From positions 3,178,501 through 3,242,500 of the forward strand of contig NZ_CP089538.1 in NCBI RefSeq assembly GCF_021233055.1: a DNA stretch of 64,000 nt. The letters run 5' to 3'. Every line of letters begins with the position of its first letter. The stretch's first letter is position 1. Both the position numbers and the translations under genes were made by a program. Shown here in pieces: positions 25,962 to 35,467 of this stretch. Under the pieces are notes generated by a model, which searched no databases, was not told where the DNA came from, and saw nothing but the letters and a program-made list of their open reading frames with translations. This DNA comes from Spirosoma oryzicola. Its GTDB lineage: Bacteria; Bacteroidota; Bacteroidia; Cytophagales; Spirosomataceae.

Positions 25962-26739
25962 AGCCTTACTGAAAAAATATTACGAAGGAGAAACGACGGT
26001 GGCGGAAGAAAACCAGTTGCGGCAGTTCTTCCAGCAGGAAAACGTTCCTGAACACCTACGAAGCCATACGGCCCAGTTTCGCTACTTCGCCGAAGCCCGG
26101 AAGCAACAGCCCTCAGCCGCCAGCACAACCCAACTGGCAGCAAAGCTGGATACGCCCCCCCTTGGTCGCGTGCGGAGTCTGACAAGCTGGACCATGCGAA
26201 TAGCCGCCGGCGTAACCTTACTGCTGGTTGGTTTTGCCAGCGGTCGGCTTTACGACCGACGGTTGTGGGACCGGGCAGGCACCGAAGCGGCCTATGGGGA
26301 AAGCTCCGACGAAGCGCCAGCCCGCGACATCAAAAAAGTACTGGCGTTCGGTCAGACACCCAGCACATCGGCCAGCGAACGAATTCAGGCCGTTAACCAA
26401 AGTTATGAGCTAGCGCAGGTGGATCGCGACATTACGCAACTGCTCATTAACACCCTGAATTTTGACGCCAACGTAAACGTGCGACTCGCGGCCTGTCAGG
26501 CGTTGATCCGCTTCGAAAACGAGCCGGGCGTCCGCGAAGCCCTCATCCAGTCGCTCAAGATTCAGAATGACCCGAATGTACAACTAACCCTCATCGACGC
26601 ACTGGTGGCGATCAAAGAAAAACGGGCCGTGAATGAAATGCAGCGATTGGCGCAAAATCAGCATGTACTGGACATTGTACGCACGAAAGCCGCCGAGAGC
26701 ATTAACCGTCTGAATCAAACCGGCCATTCGCCTTCGTAG
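25939..26739 (+). CDS. Anti-sigma-like transmembrane protein with HEAT repeats
   Basis: A 266-residue protein. The N-terminal 50 residues (LLKKYYEGETTVAEENQLRQFF) match the cytoplasmic helical segment of Bacteroidota anti-sigma-like proteins. A single membrane segment (about 87-105, IAAGVTLLLVGFASGRL) follows. The C-terminal half (about 150-260) consists of HEAT-like helical pairs (VNVRLAACQALIRF, PNVQLTLIDALVAI, IVRTKAAESINRL) that would lie in the periplasm and could sense a protein or stress signal. The start overlaps the sigma gene by 23 nt; ATG at 25945 is an alternative. It is not a FecR or zinc-binding (ZAS) anti-sigma. The role is inferred from overlap and topology. Confidence 0.75.
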   Translation: MRMKLDIEALLKKYYEGETTVAEENQLRQFFQQENVPEHLRSHTAQFRYFAEARKQQPSAASTTQLAAKLDTPPLGRVRSLTSWTMRIAAGVTLLLVGFASGRLYDRRLWDRAGTEAAYGESSDEAPARDIKKVLAFGQTPSTSASERIQAVNQSYELAQVDRDITQLLINTLNFDANVNVRLAACQALIRFENEPGVREALIQSLKIQNDPNVQLTLIDALVAIKEKRAVNEMQRLAQNQHVLDIVRTKAAESINRLNQTGHSPS

Positions 26740-26856
26740 GTTTTAGGGCAAAACCATTCGACAATGGCTAGTAAAAGGTACCCGATCGGGCGCACGCTGC
26801 GTCGTAGCCGTAAAACAACCATTGACCACTTAATTCAAATCCATTTAATCCGAATC

Positions 26857-27636
26857 ATGAAAAAGTTACTCCTACTGAGTACCAGTATCGTATGGTGCAT
26901 AACCGCTGTCCAGGCTCAGGAATACAAAACAAAGCTAGCGAATGCCAAAGACCGCAAAGTGATCATCGAAATGTCGGCCAGCGACATTAAAATCGAAGGG
27001 CACAACAGCGACGAGGTGCTGATTCAGGCTACCTCCGGCTACGAAGCCCCCCCCGAACGAGCGAAAGGACTCAAACCGCTCTACAACAGCGCCGTTGACA
27101 ATTCCGGCATTGGCCTGGCGGTAACGCAGGAAAACGGTGGACTCAAAATTGAGAAAGCAAGCCGGAGGTCGATAAAATACACGATTCGATTACCCCGTAA
27201 AGTAGCCGTGCTGTACGAGCAATCGAACTGGCAGGGCTCTGCCATCAGCATCAGCAACATGGATGGCGACTTAGAAGTAAAAACCAACAATGCTCAAATC
27301 GACCTGACCAATGTAACGGGCCCGGTCGTAGCCAACACCACGAATGGACCGATCAACATCACCTTCTCCGCCCTGAGTCAGGAGAAACCGTCAGCCCTTT
27401 CCACCGTCAACGGCCCGATCGACATCACCTTACCGGCTAACTCGAAAGCGAATCTGCAACTTCGATCCATTAGTGGCGAGATGTATACCGACTTCGATCT
27501 GGGTGTCAAAAGCACAAAGGACGGGATGTCGAAGGTTGGTGGAGGCCAGATCATCGAAGGAACAACAAACGGTGGTGGCGTTGAGATGCAACTCAAGACG
27601 ATCAACAGCAACATCTACATCCGCAAGCAAAAATAA
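26857..27636 (+). CDS. DUF4097-type exported beta-solenoid-like protein, first copy
   Basis: A 259-residue protein with a signal peptide (MKKLLLLSTSIVWCITAVQAQ). The mature part is a series of short strands of the DUF4097 type (VIIEMSASDIKIEGH, ISISNMDGDLEVKTNNAQIDLTNVTG, VVANTTNGPINITF, ALSTVNGPIDITLP, LQLRSISGEMYTDF), which stack into a right-handed beta-helix-like sheet. The C-terminus (IEGTTNGGG...MQLKTINSNIYIRK) is closely matched by the next gene. The family is common in Bacteroidota beside sigma/anti-sigma pairs; function unknown. The ATG at 26857 is chosen because the signal peptide begins there. Confidence 0.8.
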   Translation: MKKLLLLSTSIVWCITAVQAQEYKTKLANAKDRKVIIEMSASDIKIEGHNSDEVLIQATSGYEAPPERAKGLKPLYNSAVDNSGIGLAVTQENGGLKIEKASRRSIKYTIRLPRKVAVLYEQSNWQGSAISISNMDGDLEVKTNNAQIDLTNVTGPVVANTTNGPINITFSALSQEKPSALSTVNGPIDITLPANSKANLQLRSISGEMYTDFDLGVKSTKDGMSKVGGGQIIEGTTNGGGVEMQLKTINSNIYIRKQK

Positions 27637-27659
27637 AGACTTCTTCACCCTTTCCTACT

Positions 27660-28358
27660 ATGAAAAAACTATCATATCTATTCCTGTTTAGCCTACTGAT
27701 CAGTCCAGCGTTTGCGCAGAAAATCATTGAAAAGAGGCTCTCCGTAGCGAATGACCAATGGGTAAATCTTAATTTGAAGTTTGGTGACAGCATTCGCATC
27801 CGGTACTGGGACAAGTCAGAGGTGTTTATCCGTATAGCGGTAACCGTTAATGGCGGTCGACTCAATGACGCCCTGCTAGTAACCACAGGCAGTACCGAAC
27901 AGGAGGTTACGGTCAAGACCGACTTCGACAAGGAGCTGATCAAACAAGGCAAGGCCGAAGATTGTCCCGGCGCAGCATCGACCTGGCGCAGCGATCGCAA
28001 TGGCCAGAGTCACTACCTGTGCAGTGACATCAATTATCAGGTTTTTCTACCCCGCAAAGCCCGGCTAAAAGTGGAAACCATCAGCGGTAACATTGATATC
28101 GAGGGAGCTACAGCGGCTGTCTTTGCCAAAACCATCAGTGGTTACGTGGATATGAACTGGCCTAAAGGCCAGGGGGCTAATCTGGAAGTAAAGACCATCA
28201 CGGGAGAAGTTTATTCCAATCTGGATATTGATTTCAAAAACAAAAAGCAAAAACACCCGATGGTAGGCTACCTGCTCGAAGGAACCACCAATGGAGGGGG
28301 TGCGGATGTACACCTCGAATCGATCAGCAACAATATTTTCCTGCGCCGAAAAGAGTAG
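27660..28358 (+). CDS. DUF4097-type exported beta-solenoid-like protein, second copy
   Basis: A 232-residue exported protein (signal peptide MKKLSYLFLFSLLISPAFAQ) similar in design to the preceding one. Strand repeats include LKVETISGNIDIEG, VFAKTISGYVDMNW and LEVKTITGEVYSNL, and the last segment LLEGTTNGGGADVHLESISNNIFLRRK mirrors the C-terminus of the first copy. An internal pair of cysteines (in KAEDCPGA and HYLCSDI) could form a disulfide. It lies 23 nt after the first copy and closes the sigma-factor operon. Confidence 0.8.
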   Translation: MKKLSYLFLFSLLISPAFAQKIIEKRLSVANDQWVNLNLKFGDSIRIRYWDKSEVFIRIAVTVNGGRLNDALLVTTGSTEQEVTVKTDFDKELIKQGKAEDCPGAASTWRSDRNGQSHYLCSDINYQVFLPRKARLKVETISGNIDIEGATAAVFAKTISGYVDMNWPKGQGANLEVKTITGEVYSNLDIDFKNKKQKHPMVGYLLEGTTNGGGADVHLESISNNIFLRRKE

Positions 28359-28679
28359 CGCCATTTCCTCAGACCGGTAGATAGAATCTTTGCGATACGG
28401 TGCGGGCTACCTAGCTTGTCTACGTTTCGGCAAAGGTTCTATTTATTGCTTAAACGGTAGACTACTCTGCTACTCCGAATCGGCGAACGTTATTCACACA
28501 ACAATAACAGGCTGATAAACAGTAGCATACCAATAAACAGATCTACCTTTTAAGCCGTAATATCTCCAACTTGGAGCTCCATTCATTGGCCTTTATACGA
28601 ATCAACCGGATTAAATCGATCTTAGAAAGATATATACGTTTCTCCGCCCAATGCGTTGTACTTGAAATGCGATAACTCT
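28359..28679. other. Gene-free stretch between the sigma-factor operon and the CHU_C gene
   Basis: About 320 nt with no convincing open frame on either strand, no clear terminator hairpin and no exact TAnnTTTG close to the next start. It becomes more AT-rich toward the CHU_C gene, where a promoter should lie. I see nothing else in it. Confidence 0.6.
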
Positions 28680-31595
28680 ATGCGTCTTGTTTACAACATT
28701 GGGCTATTTGCACTGTGCCTGCTGGCACTTCTGCGGCCAACTGTCAGCCAGGCTACCCACGTGCGGGCTGGCGAAATTACTACCCGACGCCTTCCCGGTC
28801 CGTCCTTGACCTACCTTATTACCTTAACGGCCTATTATGACGAGAGTCCCAGAGGCCGGGATGCGGCCACTGCGGCCACGGAAGCGCCGATCTGCTTTGG
28901 CGACGGTACAAGCCTGTCGGTTCCTCGCTCAGGACGCGTGTACATCAACGGCAACACATCCTCCGTAAACTCCTACACGGTCATTCATACCTACGCGGGA
29001 CCAGGAACGTACGTCATCGGCAGTTACCTGATCAACCGAAACGCGGGAACCTCAAACACTCCTCCCGCTAGTTCTTCCGACCAGATTTCTTTTTACGTTT
29101 CGACTACAATTTTGATCAATGCAGCGTTACAGGTCAACTCCACACCCGTAATGCTCAACCCTCCGCTGGATTCCGCGCGCGTAGGTCAGAAGTTCTGTCA
29201 CAACCCGGCGGCTTTCGACGCTGATGGCGACAGCTTGGCGTACCGGCTGTATAAGCCGCAGGCAACCGTTTCGGGCTGTCGGAGCCAGATCATTCCTTCC
29301 TACCTGGACCCGACACAATTCAGTACCAACAAGGAAGATGGCAGTACACCACCTACCTTTAGCATCGACTCCCGAACGGGTGATCTGTGCTGGGACGCCC
29401 CCGGCCAAGCGGGGCAATTCAACTTTGCCTTTATCATCGAAGAGTGGCGCAACGGCGTGAAGATCGGGGAGATTATTCGGGACATGCAGCTTACGGTTGT
29501 CGATCAGCCAAACAAACGACCCCTGATTGTGGGAGCGGAGATCTGCGTAGAAGCCGGCACTTTGATTCAGCAAGCCATCACGGCCACCGACCCCGACGGC
29601 CAACGGGTTATCATCCGAGGATTCGGAGGGCCGCTGAACGTCAACAACGATGGCTTACCGCTGCCCCCAGATCTGCGTATTCCGCCCGAGTTTGCCCGCC
29701 TGATCAACGGAGGAGTAGCCCAGGCCCAACCCGCTACGGTAACCTTCAACTGGCAAACCAACTGCAATCAGGCCCGAGCCGAGCCCTACGACATTACCCT
29801 CAAAGTCAACGACGTGCCCGGACGCGGGGCTGTTTCGCTGGTCTCCTTCGCCACTCTGCGCATCCGGCTCTACGCTCCCTCGGTCAAAAACCTCACCGCC
29901 CGACCCACCGCCACCACTGCCGGACGAGCCATCCAGCTCAACTGGAGTGCCTACAGCTGCGGACGCGTGACAACACTCGGCGCAGGTAACGACACGACCC
30001 AGCTCATCATCTACCGCAAAGAAGGTTGTACGCCTATTCAATCCCAGAGCTGTACCACCGGTTTAGACCCTAGCTACGGCTACCAGGAGATAATCCGGGT
30101 TCCTTATACGGCTACCAGCTACATTGACACCAGTGCCTTGCGTCGGGGAGTGAGCTACTCCTACCGCATCGTGGCCCGCAACCCCGGCATCGGCAACAAC
30201 GGTGGCTTTAGCGTGGTCTCCACCGAAGCCTGTCTGGAACTACCCCTGCTGGCACCGGTCATGACTCAGGTCACCGTCGACAGCACCGACACACAACGGG
30301 GCCAAATTACCGTCCGCTGGACCCGCCCGCTGGGCCTGCAACCGGGTGATCTGGGCGCTCCTTACCAGTACCGCTTGCAGCGGGCCACTGGCCTGACGGG
30401 TACTGACTTTGTGACCGTAGCCACCATTAACACCAATCTGCAAGCCGGGCTGGCTGACACGGTCTACGTGGACAAAGGCAGCTCGACGAGCGCGCTGAAC
30501 ACGACGGCCAACGCCTACCGCTACCGGGTGGAGTTCTACTACACGGCTCCGGGCGGTGGGTTGACGCGGCTGGATGTGACCGAGGGCGCTTCGAGTGTGC
30601 GGCTGTCGGCGGCTCCGGCTCAGCGTCAAGTCACCTTGAGCTGGCAGGCGAGTGTGCCCTGGAGCAATGACAATCAGGTGCATGATGTGTATCGGAGTCG
30701 GTCAGGCCCCACCGGTCCTTTCAACAAGATTGCTGAGGTACGTGTCAGCGGAACGGCTAGTTACACCTATGTAGATACGGGTACGGACAACATCGTAGTG
30801 GATGGTAATACGAGCCGGGTGTTATCCGCCGACAGCAGCTACTGCTACCGGGTGATGACCCGGGGGACCTACACCGATGCACGGCTCGCGGTGGCCGTGC
30901 GGTCTCCCTTGGAGAACTACAGCCAGATTCTCTGCGCCACGCCCACCGACACGACCCGGCCCTGCCCTCCCCGGCTGGGGTTGGATAGCCTGAACTGCGC
31001 CAGTCTAAGCCCCGAAAGCCTGTGCAACCAAACCAGCTTTACCAACAAGCTGCGCTGGACACCCACTAGCGGCCCCACCTGTGATCCAAATGTAGTAGGT
31101 TATAAGCTTTACTACGGTCGCTATGAGCAGGACACACCCGCCGAGTTAGTGAGCATCCCCGCCCCAACGACTAGCTTCGAGCACAGCAGCTTGAGTACCG
31201 TAGCGGGTTGTTACTACGTGACAGCGGTGAGCCGCTCGGGGGTGGAGAGTTTACCCTCGAACCGGGTGTGCAATGATGCGTGTCCGTTGTTTGTGTTGCC
31301 CAACGTATTCACGCCCAACGGCGACGGCAAGAATGATGTATTCGCGGCCTTGAGTTGCCCTCGTTTTGTGGAGAGCGTCGCCCTGGTGGTTTACAATCGG
31401 AATGGCAGCAAGGTCTACGAAGGCAGCAGCGCAAGCCTAGCTTGGCCTGGTAAGTCGAGTGACGGTACGGACCTGCCGAGCGGGTTGTACTACTATCAGG
31501 TGAGTGTGCGGTATGCGGTGCTGGACCGTGCTGCGCCGGCGCAGGTCTTGAAAGGTTGGGTACAAATCCTGCGCGAAGGGGTCAGCATGCGGTAG
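28680..31595 (+). CDS. Large exported protein with PKD/Fn3-like domains and a CHU_C (T9SS type B) C-terminus
   Basis: A 971-residue secreted protein. A signal peptide (about residues 1-24) is followed by a PKD-like region (CFGDGTSLSVP ... THVRAGE start is typical of gliding-associated proteins), cysteine-bearing beta domains, and several fibronectin-type segments with the pattern PxxTxxxxTxxxRxxxLxW (about 390-510, 520-630, 635-750, 760-870). The final 90 residues are a CHU_C domain (LPNVFTPNGDGKNDVF, VVYNRNGSKVYE, LPSGLYYYQVSVRY), the T9SS type B signal that delivers proteins to the surface or medium. Probable adhesin or surface scaffold. ATG at 28680 starts the signal peptide; a TTG at 28656 is rejected. 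Confidence 0.88.
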   Translation: MRLVYNIGLFALCLLALLRPTVSQATHVRAGEITTRRLPGPSLTYLITLTAYYDESPRGRDAATAATEAPICFGDGTSLSVPRSGRVYINGNTSSVNSYTVIHTYAGPGTYVIGSYLINRNAGTSNTPPASSSDQISFYVSTTILINAALQVNSTPVMLNPPLDSARVGQKFCHNPAAFDADGDSLAYRLYKPQATVSGCRSQIIPSYLDPTQFSTNKEDGSTPPTFSIDSRTGDLCWDAPGQAGQFNFAFIIEEWRNGVKIGEIIRDMQLTVVDQPNKRPLIVGAEICVEAGTLIQQAITATDPDGQRVIIRGFGGPLNVNNDGLPLPPDLRIPPEFARLINGGVAQAQPATVTFNWQTNCNQARAEPYDITLKVNDVPGRGAVSLVSFATLRIRLYAPSVKNLTARPTATTAGRAIQLNWSAYSCGRVTTLGAGNDTTQLIIYRKEGCTPIQSQSCTTGLDPSYGYQEIIRVPYTATSYIDTSALRRGVSYSYRIVARNPGIGNNGGFSVVSTEACLELPLLAPVMTQVTVDSTDTQRGQITVRWTRPLGLQPGDLGAPYQYRLQRATGLTGTDFVTVATINTNLQAGLADTVYVDKGSSTSALNTTANAYRYRVEFYYTAPGGGLTRLDVTEGASSVRLSAAPAQRQVTLSWQASVPWSNDNQVHDVYRSRSGPTGPFNKIAEVRVSGTASYTYVDTGTDNIVVDGNTSRVLSADSSYCYRVMTRGTYTDARLAVAVRSPLENYSQILCATPTDTTRPCPPRLGLDSLNCASLSPESLCNQTSFTNKLRWTPTSGPTCDPNVVGYKLYYGRYEQDTPAELVSIPAPTTSFEHSSLSTVAGCYYVTAVSRSGVESLPSNRVCNDACPLFVLPNVFTPNGDGKNDVFAALSCPRFVESVALVVYNRNGSKVYEGSSASLAWPGKSSDGTDLPSGLYYYQVSVRYAVLDRAAPAQVLKGWVQILREGVSMR

Positions 31596-31666
31596 GGCAT
31601 CACGCGAACAATTCATAAAAAGATCGGTTTAAGCAATCAGTTTATCACTTAACTCAATCACCTTGT

Positions 31667-32305
31667 ATGGCTTCGCTGACAGAAAGAATAGCTAGTTTTT
31701 TTAGTGGTAACGACTCGTCAACCGATGAAGGGTTACGCGACTTGTTCATCAGCGAGTTGAAGCGTGTTTATTACATCGAAAAAAGAGCCGTTGATGCGCT
31801 GGGTGAACAGGCCGAGGCCAGTACAACCAACGAAGTTCGTTCGGCTTTCCTGCAACATCAGGACGAGAGCGCCAATCAGGTTGATCGCTTGGAAGAAATA
31901 TTCAGAATAATCGGCATCCAGACCGAAGAGCAGTCATCGGATGCCATCAACGGGCTAATTAGTGATGCCCGGCTGGTCGTTACAGAAACCGAAGAAGGTT
32001 CGCTTACGCGCGATGCGGCTTTGATTATTGCCGCTCAGAAAATCGAGCATTACGAGATTGCGATCTACGGTTCTCTGCTGACACTGGCCAACGTCCTTGA
32101 CTTTACGCAGTCGGCGGAATTGTTATCTATGACGCTGGAGGAAGAGAAAACGACGGATCATAAACTAACGGCACTGGCCGAATCCTTTGTCAACTCGCGC
32201 GCTAGAGAAGAGGAAGAGCAGCATCCGGGAAGTCACCATGCGAGTCGCCATCCGCTTCACGGTTCCGATGCTGACGTAACGCTCGGTGGTCCGCTGGGCG
32301 TTTAA
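31667..32305 (+). CDS. DUF892 (YciE/YciF-like) ferritin-like protein
   Basis: A 212-residue helical protein of the DUF892 family. The core has four long helices with the conserved pattern LRDLFISELKRVYYIEKRAVDAL (first helix, from residue 23), a second with FLQHQDESANQVDRLEEIF, then AAQKIEHYEIAIYGSL and LEEEKTTDHKLTALAE, giving Glu and His residues at ferritin-like di-metal positions. Such proteins respond to osmotic or oxidative stress in other bacteria. The C-terminal 30 residues are His-rich and unlike the family. The gene has its own strong terminator. Confidence 0.85.
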   Translation: MASLTERIASFFSGNDSSTDEGLRDLFISELKRVYYIEKRAVDALGEQAEASTTNEVRSAFLQHQDESANQVDRLEEIFRIIGIQTEEQSSDAINGLISDARLVVTETEEGSLTRDAALIIAAQKIEHYEIAIYGSLLTLANVLDFTQSAELLSMTLEEEKTTDHKLTALAESFVNSRAREEEEQHPGSHHASRHPLHGSDADVTLGGPLGV

Positions 32306-32330
32306 CGATACTCACTACTGGTTCTCTACT

Positions 32331-32366
32331 AACGTCCCGACTGTTCTGACAGTCGGGACGTTTTTG
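32331..32366 (+). terminator. Rho-independent terminator of the DUF892 gene
   Basis: A perfect 14-bp stem (32331-32344 and 32349-32362) with a 4-nt loop runs into TTTTT, 25 nt after the stop codon. Confidence 0.85.
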
Positions 32367-32520
32367 TTTTGCGTAGTACAAAGCGTTTCGTACGCTTTCA
32401 TACGACTATGCCCCGAACGCTACTGACCGTTTGTGTAAAGCTTGAATTCTTAGTGCCCGATTTTCGATAGTTTAGCCGATTCAATCAGCATCCGCCGGAT
32501 CAGTGATCCAGTGTCTATTT

Positions 32521-34398
32521 ATGAGAAAACTAATTTTATTTTCCTGTTTTATGGTCGGTATGGCATTTGCTGCTCAGTCTCAGCAGTTGTACATGCCCCG
32601 TAACATCAAACAAGCGTACCAGAAAGGAACGCGGTCGATGGATGGGAAGCCCGGCAAAAAATACTGGCAAAATTCCGCCCGTTACGCCATTACGATCACG
32701 GCAGCACCGCCTAACCGCACGATTCGGGGAACGGAAGAAATTACGTATGTCAACAATAGCCCCGACACGTTACGGCAGCTCGTTTTCAAATTGTTTCTGA
32801 ACAGCCACCAGCCCGGAGCAATACGACAATCAGCCGTTTCGGCCAACTACCTCACATCGGGGATTCACATCGACAAATACGCCGAAAACAATACGTCGAA
32901 AACCTGGCAGGATGCGGGTAGCTCTACGGTCAAACGGGTTGGCTTGACCAAACCGCTGTTGCCCCGCGATTCGGTAAAACTATCGCTTGACTGGCATTAC
33001 GACATATCGGTGGAAAGCAACCGCGAGGGCGCGCTCGATTCCACCACGTTCTTTCTGGCTTACTTCTACCCGCGCGTTGCCGTGTATGATGACTACAACG
33101 GCTGGGATCGAACCGACTTTACGGAAGCGCAGGAGTTTTACAACGACTTCAATGATTACAGCCTTACGGTTAATGTGCCCAAAAATTACGTCGTTTGGGC
33201 CACCGGCAATCTATTAAATACCGACGAGGTGTTGCAACCGACCTACGCCAAGCGCCTGAACGAATCCATGCGCACCGATTCGGTTGTCCACATCGCGACA
33301 TTGGCTGAAATGACGGCGGGAAATGTAACGAAATCACAGGCTGTAAATTCCTGGAAGTGGAGCGCGAGTTACGTTCCCGATGTCGCCCTGTGCATCAGTA
33401 ACCACTACGTTTGGGACGCGTCGAGCGTGGTGGTCGATAAATCCACCAAGCGACGGGCCAGCGTGCAGGCGGCTTTTCTGGATACGGCCAAGGATTTTCA
33501 TCAGATGGTCGATTTTGGTCGACACTCACTCGACTGGTTTTCGAACAACTGGCCGGGTATTCCCTATCCGTACCCCAAAACAACGATTGTTCAGGGTTTT
33601 GCCGACATGGAATATCCCATGATGGTAAACGATGCCACCACGGACGACCTGAATTTCTCCCGCTTTGTCGCCGAGCACGAAATTGCGCATACCTGGTTTC
33701 CGTTTTACATGGGCATCAACGAAACCCGTTACGGTTTCATGGACGAAGGCTGGGTTACGGCGCTCGAATACCTGATTAGTCAGGCGGATTTGGGTACCGA
33801 GACAGCTACCCGCAACTTCCAACAGTTTCGCGTGGCCTATTGGAGCAAAGACCCCTCCGCTGAACAGGACTTGCCGATCATTACTCCCGCCAATATCCTG
33901 AGTGGTGCTGCGTTGGGTAACAACGAATACGGTAAAGCCGCCATTGGTTATCTCGCCTTGAAAGAGTTGCTGGGTGATGCTGTGTTCAAAAAAGCGCTGC
34001 ACGACTTCATGGACCGCTGGCACGGCAAACACCCTACGCCCTGGGATATGTTTTATAGCTTTAACGACGCGTCGGGGCAGGATCTGAACTGGTTCTGGAA
34101 CAACTGGTTTTTCAGCAATCACTACATCGACTACAGCATTCGGCAGGTTATCCCTTCAGCGAGCAAATGCACCATTTCGCTCGAAAATATCGGCGGCTAC
34201 GTGGCTCCTGTCGATATTGTTGTGACCTACACCGATGGCACGACGGAGACGTTTCACCAAACGCCCAACCTGTGGAAAGCAAACCAAAAGCAAGCGACCG
34301 TTAATTTGACCACGAAGAAGAAAGTACAGGCAGTAACGCTGCAAGGCGGCATTTTTATGGATGCCGACCCCAGCAATAATAGCTGGAAAGCCAAGTAA
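32521..34398 (+). CDS. M1-family zinc aminopeptidase-like protein, exported
   Basis: A 625-residue protein with a signal peptide (about residues 1-20, AFAAQS). The N-terminal beta domain is followed by a gluzincin catalytic domain with HEIAH at 386-390 and Glu409 in MDEGW, spaced exactly as HExxH-x18-E. The exopeptidase GAMEN motif is replaced by GFADMEYP, as often in bacterial M1 relatives, so strict aminopeptidase activity is not certain. A C-terminal domain rich in Trp follows (FWNNWFFSNHYIDYSI). It should work in the periplasm or outside the cell. ATG at 32521 directly precedes the signal peptide. Confidence 0.87.
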   Translation: MRKLILFSCFMVGMAFAAQSQQLYMPRNIKQAYQKGTRSMDGKPGKKYWQNSARYAITITAAPPNRTIRGTEEITYVNNSPDTLRQLVFKLFLNSHQPGAIRQSAVSANYLTSGIHIDKYAENNTSKTWQDAGSSTVKRVGLTKPLLPRDSVKLSLDWHYDISVESNREGALDSTTFFLAYFYPRVAVYDDYNGWDRTDFTEAQEFYNDFNDYSLTVNVPKNYVVWATGNLLNTDEVLQPTYAKRLNESMRTDSVVHIATLAEMTAGNVTKSQAVNSWKWSASYVPDVALCISNHYVWDASSVVVDKSTKRRASVQAAFLDTAKDFHQMVDFGRHSLDWFSNNWPGIPYPYPKTTIVQGFADMEYPMMVNDATTDDLNFSRFVAEHEIAHTWFPFYMGINETRYGFMDEGWVTALEYLISQADLGTETATRNFQQFRVAYWSKDPSAEQDLPIITPANILSGAALGNNEYGKAAIGYLALKELLGDAVFKKALHDFMDRWHGKHPTPWDMFYSFNDASGQDLNWFWNNWFFSNHYIDYSIRQVIPSASKCTISLENIGGYVAPVDIVVTYTDGTTETFHQTPNLWKANQKQATVNLTTKKKVQAVTLQGGIFMDADPSNNSWKAK

Positions 34399-34443
34399 AA
34401 ACTAACAGGCCGGGACGATTAGGCAATGCCTGTTCGTTCACGG

Positions 34444-34488
34444 GTTCTGGTTTAGCGGGGTCTATTTCAGCCCCTGCTAAACTAGAAC
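34444..34488. terminator. Hairpin between convergent genes, overlapping a stop codon
   Basis: Arms 34444-34460 and 34471-34488 pair with one G-U pair and one bulge. It lies between the M1 peptidase gene and the acetyltransferase gene and includes the stop codon of the latter. Confidence 0.5.
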
Positions 34489-35256
34489 ATCGGGCTGAGC
34501 CATCTGAATGCCAAAGTATTGATAAAGCAGGTGCTCAAATTCCGGCTTATCCCGAACGGCTTTATTGATCAGTTGATTGTTGCTCGTAATTTTCAACGCG
34601 CTATCTGTCATTGTGACGCGCCCGTGCGTTAAGGCGATGGTGCATAGCTTGTTTTGCGTGAAATACGAATCGGCAGATGTTTGATGAAAGTGGCACATTG
34701 ACGCAAAATCCGATAGTTCGCGGGCCGTACGCGTGAACAGATAGGCTGGAATCCATTCGCCCGTTCTATCCCGCTGATTGATAGCGAAGTAGTTCGCATC
34801 GTATTCCGTAAGCAGATACCGACCGCTCGCATCCGACTGAATCAGGTTCAGTCGTAGCGGCATGGGATAGAACGGAAACCGGCGTCCGAATCCAACATCG
34901 ACCAGCCAATCGATGCCGTCAACGTGGGCGATTATTGCCAGATGATCAAATTCAGCGTTGAAACCTATTTCCGGATCGTAGACGCGACCCGATATACGCC
35001 GAACCTGAAAGCCGATGGCGCGCAGTAATTCGTAGAACAAGCCATTCAGTTCGTAGCAAAACCCACCCCGCTTCTGCTGGACAATTTTCGTAAACAACGC
35101 ATCAGGTTCCAGTATAATCGCTTCTCCGTAATGGATGGACAGATTTTCGAGCGGTATGGTCAGTAGGTGATGGTAATGCAGTTTTCGTAGCGTAGCCAGG
35201 CTTGTATCGACCGGTCCTGCGTAAAGAAGTCGATTTAGATAAGCATTGATGTTCAT
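34477..35256 (-). CDS. Arylamine N-acetyltransferase
   Basis: A 259-residue cytoplasmic enzyme of the NAT family, which transfers acetyl groups from acetyl-CoA to arylamines and hydrazines. The catalytic triad is visible: Cys67 in KRGGFCYELN, His105 in FDHLAII and Asp120 in DWLVDVGFG. The N-terminal PLENLSIHYG motif is also typical, and the length matches the family. It is transcribed singly, convergent with the M1 peptidase gene. Confidence 0.92.
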   Translation of the reverse strand: MNINAYLNRLLYAGPVDTSLATLRKLHYHHLLTIPLENLSIHYGEAIILEPDALFTKIVQQKRGGFCYELNGLFYELLRAIGFQVRRISGRVYDPEIGFNAEFDHLAIIAHVDGIDWLVDVGFGRRFPFYPMPLRLNLIQSDASGRYLLTEYDANYFAINQRDRTGEWIPAYLFTRTARELSDFASMCHFHQTSADSYFTQNKLCTIALTHGRVTMTDSALKITSNNQLINKAVRDKPEFEHLLYQYFGIQMAQPDVLV

Positions 35257-35467
35257 AGCGGTTGTGCGAACAATAGAGTACCTAAAGTAGCATCAACGCC
35301 GACAAAATTCGCTACGGTCATTCCTAAAATAGCCCGAATGATTGCTCAACCGCTCTTTACGGTGTTTGAGTTGCGCACTCGTAGCCAATACGCACAAACT
35401 ACCGGGTTCAGGAACAATCCCTTACCGTCGAACGTCTCTAGAAGAAAGTACATCCTTTTGAGCGTTT

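Noticed and set aside
28359..28679. Possible tRNA or small RNA in the long gap
   Set aside because: No cloverleaf, no T-loop sequence and no strong terminator hairpin were found.
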